The notes: generated by a model not told the origin, from the sequence alone. 64,000 nt of DNA from Lentilactobacillus sp. SPB1-3 (GCF_026913205.2 NZ_CP168151.1:682001-746000), one strand, 5' to 3'; numbered from the stretch's first letter, positions 18,697 through 32,895 are shown. Numbers and translations: made by a program.

Positions 18697-19704
18697 ATGG
18701 AATGGAAAATCGGTGACGTTACAATTCCTAATCAAGTTGTCGTTGCACCAATGGCTGGTGTAACTAATTCTGCATTCAGAATTATTTGTAAGGAATTTGG
18801 TGCGGGTTTAGTTGTTTGTGAAATGATTTCTGACCGTGGCATTATGTATAAAAACAAAAAGACTCTAGATATGATGTTTGTTGATCCCAATGAACATCCA
18901 ATGAGTATTCAAATTTTTGGTGGTACTAAGGATACTTTAGTTGAAGCCGCTAAATTTGTTGATCAAAACACATCTGCAGATATCATTGACATCAATATGG
19001 GATGCCCAGTGAATAAAGTGGTTAAAACTGATGCTGGAGCACGGTGGTTGCTTGATCCAAACAAAGTTTACGAAATGGTTTCTTATGTAACTGATGCGGT
19101 TAAAAAGCCAGTTACTGTCAAAATGAGAACTGGTTGGGACGAAGATCATATTTTAGCAGTTGAAAATGCTTTAGCTGCTGAAAAAGCTGGTGCTTCTGCA
19201 TTGGCCATGCATGGTCGTACACGTAAACAAATGTATACTGGTCATGCTGATTGGGAAATTTTAAAGCAAGTTGCCAATGAACTCACAATTCCATTTATGG
19301 GTAACGGAGACATTAGAACTCCTCAAGACGCTAAGAAAATGATTGAGTATGTTGGTGCAGATGCTGCAATGATGGGTAGAGCCGTTGAAGGTAACCCTTG
19401 GGTATTACGTCAGACACAACATTACCTTGAAACTGGTGAAATTTTACCAGAACCAACTGCTGAACAAAAAATTCAAACTGCTAAGGAACATCTACATCGC
19501 TTAGTTGAATTGAAAGGTGATTATGTTGGATCTCATGAGTTTAGAGGCCAATCTGGTTACTATTTAAAGGGAATCTCACATTCTGCTAGAACAAAAGTTG
19601 CTTTGAACAATGCTGATGGTGAAGAGGCAATGAATGCTATTTTTGACGAATTTTTGGAAAAAAACGCCAAACGAAATTCACAACATCAAGAAATCGCTCA
19701 ATAA
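18697..19704 (+). CDS. dusB: tRNA-dihydrouridine synthase
   Basis: An FMN enzyme that reduces specific uridines in tRNA to dihydrouridine. About 335 residues in a TIM barrel: VAPMAGVTNSAFR at the N-terminus, NMGCPVNKV with the catalytic Cys (about 105), MHGRTRKQMYTG, and the FMN-phosphate block GNGDIRTP. The start is ATG at 18697, 6 nt after GAGGTG; an in-frame GTG within the RBS was rejected. It precedes lysS by 54 bp. Confidence 0.94.
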   Translation: MEWKIGDVTIPNQVVVAPMAGVTNSAFRIICKEFGAGLVVCEMISDRGIMYKNKKTLDMMFVDPNEHPMSIQIFGGTKDTLVEAAKFVDQNTSADIIDINMGCPVNKVVKTDAGARWLLDPNKVYEMVSYVTDAVKKPVTVKMRTGWDEDHILAVENALAAEKAGASALAMHGRTRKQMYTGHADWEILKQVANELTIPFMGNGDIRTPQDAKKMIEYVGADAAMMGRAVEGNPWVLRQTQHYLETGEILPEPTAEQKIQTAKEHLHRLVELKGDYVGSHEFRGQSGYYLKGISHSARTKVALNNADGEEAMNAIFDEFLEKNAKRNSQHQEIAQ

Positions 19705-19737
19705 TTAGCTAGATATGTGCTAGAATTGGAATGTTAA

Positions 19738-21264
<1,527 letters not shown>

Positions 21265-21270
21265 CATTTA

Positions 21271-21299
21271 AAACGCTGCCGATGAGGCAGCGTTTTTTA
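21271..21299 (+). terminator. Intrinsic terminator of lysS
   Basis: AACGCTGCC-GATGA-GGCAGCGTT hairpin with six T. It ends the long pth-to-lysS block before the rRNA promoters. Confidence 0.93.
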
Positions 21300-21328
21300 T
21301 TTACTTAAAATCAATTCGTTTTTATGCA

Positions 21329-21357
21329 TTGACATTCTGCTTTAGAATCTGTATATT
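21329..21357 (+). promoter_or_regulatory. rrn promoter P1
   Basis: A consensus TTGACA (21329-21334), exactly 17 bp, then TATATT (21352-21357). This is the first of two tandem rRNA promoters. Confidence 0.85.
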
Positions 21358-21416
21358 ATTACTTGCGGTTTTAAAGCACAGAGCTTTGAAATCAAAAACA
21401 ATTTTTCAAAAAGTCG

Positions 21417-21445
21417 TTGACAGATAAGCGGCTGGATGATATATT
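21417..21445 (+). promoter_or_regulatory. rrn promoter P2
   Basis: TTGACA (21417-21422), 17 bp, TATATT (21440-21445), 88 bp downstream of P1. The GC-richer spacer and the second consensus -35 are typical of Lactobacillales rrn operons. Confidence 0.85.
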
Positions 21446-21518
21446 GTAATAGTTGTCAAAAGCAATGACATCAGTCGTTGGACGACATTGAATTACAAAT
21501 GTAGACCTTTGAAAACTG

Positions 21519-21548
21519 AACAAAATTTTCGACAAACAAATGTGTAGG
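21519..21548 (+). other. 5' arm of the 16S rRNA processing stem
   Basis: Fifteen bases at 21519-21533 and nine at 21540-21548 (ATGTGTAGG) pair with 23244-23258 and 23234-23242 downstream of 16S. This forms a long duplex enclosing the 16S precursor, the expected RNase III-type substrate. A separate perfect local hairpin (CTTTGATC-GTTA-GATCAAAG) sits at 21552-21571. Confidence 0.8.
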
Positions 21549-21637
21549 GTTCTTTGATCGTTAGATCAAAGACAAACAATTTGCGAAGTCAATTCGCTAG
21601 TAACAAAAAAATAATCATGAGCTTACAAGCTTATCAT

Positions 21638-26356
<4,719 letters not shown>

Positions 26357-26433
26357 AAAAATGGTGGTAAGTACCGGTACAGAAAATTAATATTAGCTAG
26401 TTTTGAGAGAACAAAGTTCTCTAAGTAACATAG

Positions 26434-26550
26434 TGTGGTGGCGATAGCCTGAAGGATACACCTGTTCCCATGCCGAACACAGAAGTTAAGCTTCAGCACG
26501 CCGAGAGTAGTTGGGGGATCGCCCCCTGCGAGGGTAGGACGTTGCCACAC
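26434..26550 (+). rRNA. rrf: 5S ribosomal RNA
   Basis: 117 nt from TGTGGTGGCGATAGC to GTTGCCACAC; the ends pair to form helix I. The internal CCATGCCGAACACAGAAGTTAA is diagnostic. It lies 77 bp after 23S. Confidence 0.96.
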
Positions 26551-26556
26551 GATTAT

Positions 26557-26629
26557 TCCGGCATAGCTCAGTTGGTAGAGCACCTGACTGTTAATCAGGT
26601 TGTCGACGGTTCGAGCCCGCCTGCCGGAG
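26557..26629 (+). tRNA. tRNA-Asn (GTT)
   Basis: A 73-nt cloverleaf with 7-bp acceptor stem TCCGGCA/TGCCGGA, anticodon loop holding GTT, and a TTCGAGC T-loop. CCA is not encoded. It lies 6 bp after 5S and is likely cotranscribed with the rrn operon. Confidence 0.97.
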
Positions 26630-26639
26630 TCACTGAAGT

Positions 26640-26661
26640 GCTAACGAAAGTTAGCATTTTT
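26640..26661 (+). terminator. Terminator after tRNA-Asn
   Basis: GCTAAC-GAAA-GTTAGC then ATTTTT; a compact GNRA-loop hairpin between the two tRNA genes. Confidence 0.75.
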
Positions 26662-26693
26662 ATGTATAATCAACGTTTTTGGTTGAATTACAT

Positions 26694-26766
26694 GCCGGCT
26701 TAGCTCAGCTGGTAGAGCATCGGTATCGTAAACCGAGGGTCACAGGTTCAAGTCCTGCAGCCGGCA
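26694..26766 (+). tRNA. tRNA-Thr (CGT)
   Basis: A 73-nt cloverleaf with acceptor GCCGGCT/AGCCGGC, anticodon loop ATCGTAA (anticodon CGT, reads ACG) and discriminator A. A TATAAT at 26665-26670 could give it a promoter independent of the rrn operon. Confidence 0.96.
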
Positions 26767-26785
26767 GCAAATTAAGATATAAGAT

Positions 26786-26823
26786 AAAAAGCACTAACGA
26801 CAGTCAGTCGTTAGTGCTTTTTT
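26786..26823 (+). terminator. Terminator after tRNA-Thr
   Basis: A 16-bp hairpin (AAAAAGCACTAACGAC paired with GTCGTTAGTGCTTTTT), ending the rrn/tRNA cluster. Confidence 0.93.
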
Positions 26824-26918
26824 AGTTATTCTCGTGTGAAAAATGATCTCAATTCATCGAAAAAAATAGAATTTATGAATATCAATTTTTTTCAGAATGG
26901 TAACCAGTAAGGGTGTAT

Positions 26919-27033
26919 AATTGGTATATATCATTTATAACAATTGGTACTTACCTCTAAACGCCGTCGTACTGGCAAAAAATAAACATTTTTTCATTGC
27001 GGTATACATTACTATGTGGTAACCTATATAGGT
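26919..27033 (+). promoter_or_regulatory. Operator-like repeats in front of the orphan PTS pair
   Basis: AATTGGTA occurs at 26919 and again at 26942, 23 bp apart. Nearer the gene, GGTATACATTACTATGTGGTAACC and the perfect 12-bp palindrome ACCTATATAGGT (27022-27033) overlap where a promoter would lie. A repressor of the GntR type could bind here; the protein is not identified. Confidence 0.45.
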
Positions 27034-27070
27034 AGATAAGGTAATGATTAAAAATAAGGGGATTTAAATT

Positions 27071-27391
27071 ATGAAAAATGTAATGCTATTATGTGAAAAC
27101 GGAATTTCAAGTAACTTTTTAGAAAGATCTGCTAAGAGATTTATGGAGATCACAGACGCCCAATTCAATTTAGTATCTGCTGATATTACTTCAGCTGACA
27201 AATTATTAAGCTCTGGCGTTGACTTGGTTTTAATTGCACCACAAGTTACTTATAGAGATGAAGAATTAGAAATAATAGGGGATCGAGCACCAGTTATGGT
27301 TATTCCTGATGATGTGTATGGCTGGGCTAATGGTGAACGTTTGGTTAAGTTCATCAATCAAAATCTTGCAACTGAAGTACAAGCAGTTTAA
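27071..27391 (+). CDS. PTS EIIB component, lactose/cellobiose family (orphan)
   Basis: A 106-residue soluble phosphocarrier. MLLCENG places the phosphorylated Cys at position 8, matching the P-loop of IIB-Lac/Cel proteins, although the usual CxxGMSTS reads CENGISSN. Normally it passes phosphate from IIA to the sugar bound by IIC. AGGGGA precedes the ATG by about 8 nt. A matching IIA follows after 2 bp, but no IIC is encoded nearby. It could serve a IIC elsewhere, or act in regulation. Confidence 0.82.
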   Translation: MKNVMLLCENGISSNFLERSAKRFMEITDAQFNLVSADITSADKLLSSGVDLVLIAPQVTYRDEELEIIGDRAPVMVIPDDVYGWANGERLVKFINQNLATEVQAV

Positions 27392-27393
27392 CA

Positions 27394-27702
27394 ATGAATA
27401 AGGACGACATCATTAAAGTAGCAATGATGATGCTAACTAAGGCTGGAAATGCCAAAAATGAGCTTAATCAAGCCTTAGATGAGCTAGCTAATGATATTGT
27501 TGATGGGGATGAAGCAATTAGACATATGCAAACAGCTCATGAGTTCATTGTTGAAGCTCATAAACTCCAAAATTCCATCATTAAGTTTGAACCTGATGTA
27601 AGTTACTCGATGTTATTGACGCATGCACAGGACACCTTAATGAATGTTGAGACAATCGAATTTATAACTAAGAAAATAACTAAAATTCAAATTCATGATT
27701 AA
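27394..27702 (+). CDS. PTS EIIA component, lactose/cellobiose family (orphan)
   Basis: A 102-residue all-helical protein of the IIA-Lac/Cel family, which forms trimers and takes phosphate from HPr. The phosphorylatable His is H77 in LLTHAQD, with D80 as the likely metal ligand. The second His of the usual HAQDHLM motif is Thr here (HAQDTLM). The acidic region around residues 29-40 is family-typical. It is cotranscribed with the IIB gene and closed by a terminator that overlaps its stop codon, so no IIC belongs to this unit. Confidence 0.82.
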   Translation: MNKDDIIKVAMMMLTKAGNAKNELNQALDELANDIVDGDEAIRHMQTAHEFIVEAHKLQNSIIKFEPDVSYSMLLTHAQDTLMNVETIEFITKKITKIQIHD

Positions 27703-27741
27703 ATCGTGCCATATATCACCATTTAATCGTGAATTTTTTAT
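27691..27741 (+). terminator. Terminator of the orphan PTS operon
   Basis: A 14-bp stem with one wobble pair (ATTCATGATTAAAT/ATTTAATCGTGAAT) around a 16-nt loop, followed by TTTTT. The stop codon lies inside the left arm. Confidence 0.85.
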
Positions 27742-27805
27742 TATAGTTAAATAGGACTTCATTAGATAATCATTGGAAAATGATTAAGTAATGCCCACAA
27801 TCTTA

Positions 27806-27834
27806 TTGAATTTACTCAGTAACAGGAATATAAT
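27806..27834 (+). promoter_or_regulatory. dtpT promoter
   Basis: TTGAAT (27806-27811), exactly 17 bp, TATAAT (27829-27834). The leader to dtpT is about 95 nt and holds an imperfect hairpin at 27844-27875 (ATTTACTTC... paired with ...GTAGTAAAT). Confidence 0.7.
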
Positions 27835-27933
27835 TATCAAATGATTTACTTCTTAATTATATTAAAGTAGTAAATGAATTTTTTAATTACATATCTAACG
27901 AAGACGTTGGATAAATTTTGGAGGGTATCACAC

Positions 27934-29424
27934 ATGCAACAACAAGATCAAACCGATCAAGAACGGCAAGCAGATGCTTCCTTCTTCGGTCAACCAAGAG
28001 GTCTTTCCACACTCTTCTTCACTGAAATGTGGGAACGTTTCTCTTACTATGGAATGCGTGCAATCTTACTTTACTACATCTACTTTAGCGTCAGTAAGGG
28101 TGGATTAGGTTTTCCACAGTCTACAGCTGCCTCGATTATGGCAATCTATGGTTCATTGGTGTACTTAACATCAGTTATCGGTGGATTTGTTAGTGATAGA
28201 ATTTGGGGAAGTCGTAAAACGGTGTTCTATGGTGGTGTTCTGATTATGCTTGGGCATATCGCACTATCATTACCAATGGGTGCCGTGGCACTGTTTGCCT
28301 CAATTGTGTTGATCACAATCGGTACTGGTTTCTTAAAGCCTAACGTATCTGAAATGGTTGGTGGATTATACACTGAAGAAGATCAACGTCGTGATTCTGG
28401 ATTTACGATCTTTGTATTCGGAATTAATCTTGGTTCATTTGTTTCCCCAATCTTAGTTGGTCAAATTGGGATGAAAGTTAACTTCCATCTTGGATTCTCA
28501 TTGGCTGCGATTGGTATGTTCTTCGGATTGCTTCAATACTACTTAGGTGGTAAGAAACACTTGCCAAGTGGTAGTCTTTATCCAAGCGATCCATTAGAAC
28601 CTGACGATGCTAAAAAACTCGGTGTTCGAGTTGGTATTGGTGTAGTTGTTTTTGCGCTTATCCTACTATTATTAGGTTTCATGGGTGTTCTTAATGTTGA
28701 TAATTTCATTACATTATTAAGTATTATTGCAATCATTACGCCGGTAGTTTACTTCATCATGATGATTTCTAGTAAGAAAGTTACTACTACCGAAAGATCA
28801 CGAGTTATCGCTTATATCCCATTGTTCTTAGCAGCTGCTATCTTCTGGGCCATTGAAGAACAAGGATCTGTTGTTTTAGCTTTATTCGCACAAAATCAAA
28901 CTAACAACAATTTAGGATTCTTCAATATTCCTGCCGCGTGGTATCAGTCTTTAAACCCATTGTTTATCATGCTATACACACCATTGTTTGCATGGCTATG
29001 GACTAGATTAGGGAAGAAACAACCTAGTTCTCCAGGTAAATTCTCACTTGGAATGCTTTTTGCCGGTCTATCATACTTGTTCATGGTTATTCCAGTAGCA
29101 CTATTTGGAACATCCGCTAAGGTAAGTCCATTATGGTTACTTGGTAGTTGGATGATCATTGAAATTGCGGAATTGTTAATTTCTCCAATTGGTCTATCAG
29201 TTACTACCAAACTTGCTCCTAAATCATTTGAATCACAAATGATGAGTATGTGGTTCTTAGCTGATTCCGCTGGACAAGCAGTTAACTCACAGATCGTTAG
29301 ATTATATACGCCAGGTAATGAAATTCGTTACTTCACTATCATTGGTATCGTGGCAATCGTTGCCGGTATCGTTCTATTCTTCTTGCTTAAACCAATTAAG
29401 CGATTAATGGAAGGCGTTAATTAA
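27934..29424 (+). CDS. dtpT: Di-/tripeptide:proton symporter DtpT (POT family)
   Basis: A proton-driven importer of di- and tripeptides, central to nitrogen supply in lactic acid bacteria. About 496 residues with 12-14 membrane helices. The POT signature is complete: [21 protein letters not shown] (about 25-45) with the ExxERFxYY motif, then [15 protein letters not shown] and [14 protein letters not shown]. The ATG at 27934 follows GGAGG by 9 nt; a longer in-frame start at 27874 would add a hydrophilic stretch without an RBS. It is monocistronic. Confidence 0.95.
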   Translation: MQQQDQTDQERQADASFFGQPRGLSTLFFTEMWERFSYYGMRAILLYYIYFSVSKGGLGFPQSTAASIMAIYGSLVYLTSVIGGFVSDRIWGSRKTVFYGGVLIMLGHIALSLPMGAVALFASIVLITIGTGFLKPNVSEMVGGLYTEEDQRRDSGFTIFVFGINLGSFVSPILVGQIGMKVNFHLGFSLAAIGMFFGLLQYYLGGKKHLPSGSLYPSDPLEPDDAKKLGVRVGIGVVVFALILLLLGFMGVLNVDNFITLLSIIAIITPVVYFIMMISSKKVTTTERSRVIAYIPLFLAAAIFWAIEEQGSVVLALFAQNQTNNNLGFFNIPAAWYQSLNPLFIMLYTPLFAWLWTRLGKKQPSSPGKFSLGMLFAGLSYLFMVIPVALFGTSAKVSPLWLLGSWMIIEIAELLISPIGLSVTTKLAPKSFESQMMSMWFLADSAGQAVNSQIVRLYTPGNEIRYFTIIGIVAIVAGIVLFFLLKPIKRLMEGVN

Positions 29425-29430
29425 AACATT

Positions 29431-29469
29431 TAAAAAGTGTTATCCTTACAGGGTAATACTTTTTTTATT
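29431..29469 (+). terminator. Terminator of dtpT
   Basis: AAAGTGTTATCC pairs with GGGTAATACTTT across a TTACA loop, followed by TTTTTATTT. Confidence 0.9.
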
Positions 29470-29480
29470 TGGAGATAATA

Positions 29481-30302
29481 ATGGTAAAAATTGCAGTGAC
29501 TAGTGACAATCATTTTGATTTAAATAACGTCGACGTGAACGATATCATAGATCAACAACATCAAATGTTGTCTGAACTTGGGATTCAATATTATTTGATT
29601 GCTGGTGACCTGTTTAACGATTTTCAATTAAGCGTGAAGTATGTTCAGCAGCTGCAGGAGACGATGCCAGAGATTAAGGTACTATTTGTTGCTGGCAATC
29701 ATGACATGGTTAAAAACGTTTCGTATGAGCAATTAGAGCAGGGAGAGTGGCCAGGTTACCTTAATAATCGATATATCGATGTTCCTGACTCTGATGTTAG
29801 AATTATTGGTTTAAATGGTTGGTATGATTATTCATTTGCCACAAATGAAGATAAAACCAGTCAGCAATTTCTAACTTGGAAAAACACCTACTGGATCGAT
29901 CGACTGATTACTCAGCCAATGACAGATGAAAAACGCGAAGACATTGTTTTACAGCAACTTCAGAGGCAATTAGAGCTAGCTAAGGATAATAAGAAGAAAG
30001 TTGTTTTGATGACGCATTTTGTTCCCAACGTCAAATTTATTCGTTATTCCGATGATTTTAGATTTTGGAATATGGCAAACGCAATGCTCGGCAGCACTAG
30101 AGTCGGGCAATTGATCGATAAGTACAAAGTTCCAGCCGTCGTATTTGGACACATTCATAATCGTCTCGAGCCGGTTAAATATGGGGCGACAACGTATTAC
30201 AATGGGGCAGTTGGATATCATCGAAAACGCCATAATGAGTGGCAATCGGATGACTTTATAACAGAATGGCAGATGCAATTGAAAAAATTTGAGCTTTTTT
30301 AG
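29481..30302 (+). CDS. Calcineurin-like metallophosphoesterase
   Basis: A soluble phosphoesterase of 273 residues with the complete binuclear metal site: SDNHFD (about 10), GDLFND (about 45), GNHD (about 80), THFVPN (about 180) and GHIHNR (about 223). This family includes phosphodiesterases and nucleases, and the substrate cannot be read from sequence. The ATG at 29481 follows GGAG by 6 nt; a TTG at 29469 lies before the RBS and is rejected. It stands alone between dtpT and a tRNA cluster. Confidence 0.85.
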   Translation: MVKIAVTSDNHFDLNNVDVNDIIDQQHQMLSELGIQYYLIAGDLFNDFQLSVKYVQQLQETMPEIKVLFVAGNHDMVKNVSYEQLEQGEWPGYLNNRYIDVPDSDVRIIGLNGWYDYSFATNEDKTSQQFLTWKNTYWIDRLITQPMTDEKREDIVLQQLQRQLELAKDNKKKVVLMTHFVPNVKFIRYSDDFRFWNMANAMLGSTRVGQLIDKYKVPAVVFGHIHNRLEPVKYGATTYYNGAVGYHRKRHNEWQSDDFITEWQMQLKKFELF

Positions 30303-30312
30303 TCTGGAAGGG

Positions 30313-30341
30313 TTGACGAAATCGCTAGAATTCGATATTAT
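30313..30341 (+). promoter_or_regulatory. Promoter of the first tRNA-Tyr/Gln unit
   Basis: TTGACG, 17 bp, TATTAT. The same hexamers and spacing recur at 30618-30646 in the second copy. Confidence 0.8.
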
Positions 30342-30377
30342 TATATTCGTTGCTTTGGTAGTACGCAGCAAGGTTTC

Positions 30378-30460
30378 GGAGGGGTAGCGAAGTCTGGCTA
30401 AACGCGGCGGACTGTAAATCCGCTCCTTCGGGTTCGGTGGTTCGAATCCACTCCCCTCCA
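30378..30460 (+). tRNA. tRNA-Tyr (GTA), copy 1
   Basis: An 83-nt class II tRNA with acceptor GGAGGGG/CCCCTCC, anticodon GTA and a long variable arm (GCTCCTTCGGGTTC region). CCA is not encoded. Confidence 0.97.
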
Positions 30461-30468
30461 TTTATTAT

Positions 30469-30540
30469 TGGGCTATAGCCAAGTGGTAAGGCAACGGGTT
30501 TTGATCCCGTGATGCGCTGGTTCGAACCCAGCTAGCCCAA
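30469..30540 (+). tRNA. tRNA-Gln (TTG), copy 1
   Basis: A 72-nt cloverleaf with acceptor TGGGCTA/TAGCCCA and anticodon loop TTTTGAT (TTG), 8 bp after tRNA-Tyr and cotranscribed with it. Confidence 0.97.
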
Positions 30541-30545
30541 TTAAT

Positions 30546-30583
30546 AACGTCGATCCTCATTGAGAGTCAGCGTTTTTATTTTT
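30546..30583 (+). terminator. Terminator of the first tRNA-Tyr/Gln unit
   Basis: An imperfect hairpin AACGTCGATCCTC...GAGAGTCAGCGTT followed by TTTATTTTTT. It is a diverged copy of the one after the second unit. Confidence 0.75.
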
Positions 30584-30617
30584 TGTCTTATTGCGTCGTA
30601 ACCCTTTAAATTTAGGG

Positions 30618-30646
30618 TTGACGACATAGTCAAAATTTTGTATTAT
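30618..30646 (+). promoter_or_regulatory. Promoter of the second tRNA-Tyr/Gln unit
   Basis: TTGACG, 17 bp, TATTAT. The hexamers match the first unit's promoter although the spacer differs. Confidence 0.8.
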
Positions 30647-30679
30647 TATATGCGTTGGTTTAGTCAATTAAACCATTTC

Positions 30680-30762
30680 GGAGGGGTAGCGAAGTCTGGC
30701 TAAACGCGGCGGACTGTAAATCCGCTCCTTCGGGTTCGGTGGTTCGAATCCACTCCCCTCCA
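30680..30762 (+). tRNA. tRNA-Tyr (GTA), copy 2
   Basis: Identical in sequence to copy 1 at 30378-30460. Confidence 0.97.
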
Positions 30763-30770
30763 TTTATTAT

Positions 30771-30842
30771 TGGGCTATAGCCAAGTGGTAAGGCAACGGG
30801 TTTTGATCCCGTGATGCGCTGGTTCGAACCCAGCTAGCCCAA
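30771..30842 (+). tRNA. tRNA-Gln (TTG), copy 2
   Basis: Identical in sequence to copy 1 at 30469-30540. Confidence 0.97.
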
Positions 30843-30847
30843 CTATT

Positions 30848-30883
30848 AACGTCGAATCTCATTCTTGAGATCGACGTTTTTTT
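30848..30883 (+). terminator. Terminator of the second tRNA-Tyr/Gln unit
   Basis: AACGTCG...TCTCA-TTCT-TGAGA...CGACGTT hairpin followed by six T. Confidence 0.88.
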
Positions 30884-30925
30884 ATTGCAAATATTTATAA
30901 GTTCAGCTAAAGTTAAATTATAACG

Positions 30926-30945
30926 ATTGGTATAGACATATACTG
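30926..30945 (+). promoter_or_regulatory. Possible NagR/GntR operator upstream of proC-nagA-gntR
   Basis: ATTGGTATAGACATATACTG contains the inverted repeat GTATA-N4-TATAC and resembles the TGGTNTANACCA-type sites of NagR/DasR regulators. It lies 7 bp upstream of the proC Shine-Dalgarno. The operon's own GntR protein is the obvious candidate ligand; this is inference. Confidence 0.5.
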
Positions 30946-30961
30946 TAGGAGGAACTAAATA

Positions 30962-31759
30962 ATGAAAATCGGTTTTATTGGAGTAGGTGCGATGGCTCGC
31001 GCAATTATTGATGGATTGCTAAAGACAAATGTCGTTGCTCCCGGGGATATTTTAATTCACGCAAATCATCCGGATCGCTATGAACCTTATGCAAAAGAAA
31101 ATGGTTTGGTGGCTTGTGCTACTAATTCAGAGTTAACTAGCAAAAGTGATGTTGTGGTGATAGGAGTTGTTCCTGCGGTTGTCCAACCAGTTTTACAAGA
31201 AATTTCCGATAGCCTAACTAACACTCAACCAATCATCTCAATGGCGTCCGGTATCACTATTAATCGTCTTGAGGAATTGACTGACAAATCACAACCAATT
31301 CTGAGAATCTTGCCCAATGTTAATTCCGCTTATAAAGCTGGAATGACGGCAGTAGCTTCCAATGAATTTCTTAAGGGAGAAACCTTAGATGATTTATTAA
31401 AAATAATGCGGGCTATTGGTGAAGTACTCGAATTACCTGAAAGTCAATTTGCTAATTTTAGTGCGATTTCCGGTAGTGCGGTAGCGTACATTGATTTCTT
31501 CATTGATGCATTAAGTCGTGCTGGGGTAAAGTATGGATTTGATAAGGCCACTGCAACTAAAATTGCCGCTCAAACAACTCTTGGTTCAGCTCAAGCTTTG
31601 ATTGAATCTGGTGAGACACCAGCGGAAATCATTGATAAGGTTTGTTCTCCGGGAGGGGATACTATTGCGGGTATCCTGGCAATGGAACAGGCTGGCTTAC
31701 TAAATGCCGTTGTTAAGGGAATCGATGCCACAATTGAAAAGTCGACAGGTAACAATTAA
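30962..31759 (+). CDS. proC: Pyrroline-5-carboxylate reductase
   Basis: The last step of proline synthesis: NAD(P)H reduction of pyrroline-5-carboxylate. 265 residues: an N-terminal Rossmann motif (GFIGVGAMARAII), VIGVVPAVV, RILPNVN, and the C-terminal signature region running to KVCSPGGDTIAG. AGGAGG precedes the ATG. The stop overlaps the nagA start by one base, an unexpected pairing of proline synthesis with amino-sugar catabolism. No other proline gene is in the window. Confidence 0.95.
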   Translation: MKIGFIGVGAMARAIIDGLLKTNVVAPGDILIHANHPDRYEPYAKENGLVACATNSELTSKSDVVVIGVVPAVVQPVLQEISDSLTNTQPIISMASGITINRLEELTDKSQPILRILPNVNSAYKAGMTAVASNEFLKGETLDDLLKIMRAIGEVLELPESQFANFSAISGSAVAYIDFFIDALSRAGVKYGFDKATATKIAAQTTLGSAQALIESGETPAEIIDKVCSPGGDTIAGILAMEQAGLLNAVVKGIDATIEKSTGNN

Positions 31760-32895
31760 TGACTAATGTAATTGTGAATGCCCGAATCATAGATGGACAA
31801 TCTGATATTGAATCTGGTTACTTACGTTTTGATGAGCGTATACTTGCATCAGGTCCTATGAAAAAGTTTGTGGCAGCGGATGACGATCAAATTATTGATT
31901 ATCACGGTAAAATTGTTATTCCCGGTTTTATCGACATGCACTGTCATGCGGGGTATGGCATCGATTCTATGACTGGTTCAACTGAAGAATTGACTAAGTT
32001 AGCCTCACAATTAGCTCAAGAGGGTGTTACCGGCGTTTTATTGACGACCATGACCCAGAGTGACCAAGCGATTTCTAAAGCCTTAGAATCGATTGCTGTC
32101 GCTTCTAACCAGGCAACTAACATTCTTGGAATCCATTTAGAAGGACCCTTCGTATCTAAAGCCTTCCATGGCGCCCAACCAGCTGATGAAGTAAAAGATT
32201 TTGATTTAGAATTAATGAAAAGTTGGCAGGAAATTGCTGGTGACCATATCAAGGCAATTACATATGCTCCTGAGTTACCCAATGCTCGTGAGTTAGAACG
32301 GTATTGTGAGGAGCATGCTATTTTAAGGTCAATGGGTCATTCTCAGGCAACTTATGATCAGGCCAACAGTGCCAATGCAGATCGCATTACTCACCTATAT
32401 AATGCTCAATCACCACTACATCATCGAAATGTTGGTTTGGTAGGTGAAGCATTTTTGAACCCATCTTTGATGGCTGAACTAATTGTGGATGGTGTGCATG
32501 TGTCTCCTGCAGCCGTTAAAATCGCTTATCAAGCAGTCGGCACAGATCGTCTGGAATTGGTAACTGATTCAATGGAGGCTCGTGGAATGCCTGATGGTGA
32601 TTATCAATTGGGAGGTCAAAAAGTAATCGTCTCAAATGGCGCTGCTAGGTTGGAAGACGGAACACTCGCCGGTTCAGTACTTAAATTTAAAGATGCATTC
32701 AAGAATGTTGTTGAATTTACAAATTGCTCATTATTAGATGCAGTTAAGATGAGTTCGACCAATCAGGCCAGAGAACTCGGGTTAACGGATCAAGGTAATT
32801 TTAACCAAGATTCATATGCGAATATCAATATATTTGACAATGACCTAGACCTTCGGCAAACTTATTATCGAGGAACACCACTAAATAGACGTTAA
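31759..32895 (+). CDS. nagA: N-acetylglucosamine-6-phosphate deacetylase
   Basis: Removes acetate from GlcNAc-6-P, feeding GlcN-6-P into glycolysis or cell-wall recycling. 378 residues in an amidohydrolase fold. The metal-binding region has DMHCHAGYG (about 60) and HLEGPFVSKAFHGA (about 130), then SMGHS, THLYNAQSPLHHR (about 215) and VTDSMEARG with the catalytic Asp (about 273). It sits between proC and a GntR regulator; nagB is not in the window. Confidence 0.95.
   Translation: MTNVIVNARIIDGQSDIESGYLRFDERILASGPMKKFVAADDDQIIDYHGKIVIPGFIDMHCHAGYGIDSMTGSTEELTKLASQLAQEGVTGVLLTTMTQSDQAISKALESIAVASNQATNILGIHLEGPFVSKAFHGAQPADEVKDFDLELMKSWQEIAGDHIKAITYAPELPNARELERYCEEHAILRSMGHSQATYDQANSANADRITHLYNAQSPLHHRNVGLVGEAFLNPSLMAELIVDGVHVSPAAVKIAYQAVGTDRLELVTDSMEARGMPDGDYQLGGQKVIVSNGAARLEDGTLAGSVLKFKDAFKNVVEFTNCSLLDAVKMSSTNQARELGLTDQGNFNQDSYANINIFDNDLDLRQTYYRGTPLNRR

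Larger units (their letters stand above)
30313..30842 (+). repeat. Tandem duplication of a promoter-tRNA-Tyr-tRNA-Gln unit
   Basis: Two units of about 230 bp, 302 bp apart from tRNA to tRNA. They are identical from TTTCGGAGGGG through both tRNAs (including the TTTATTAT linker). The promoter hexamers are kept but the leader has diverged. Both leaders still form a hairpin: TTGCT/AGCAA in the first, TGGTTTA/TAAACCA in the second. Confidence 0.9.

Noticed and set aside
21552-21571. Terminator in the rrn leader (CTTTGATC-GTTA-GATCAAAG)
   Set aside because: It has no T run and lies before 16S; more likely a leader structure or processing feature.
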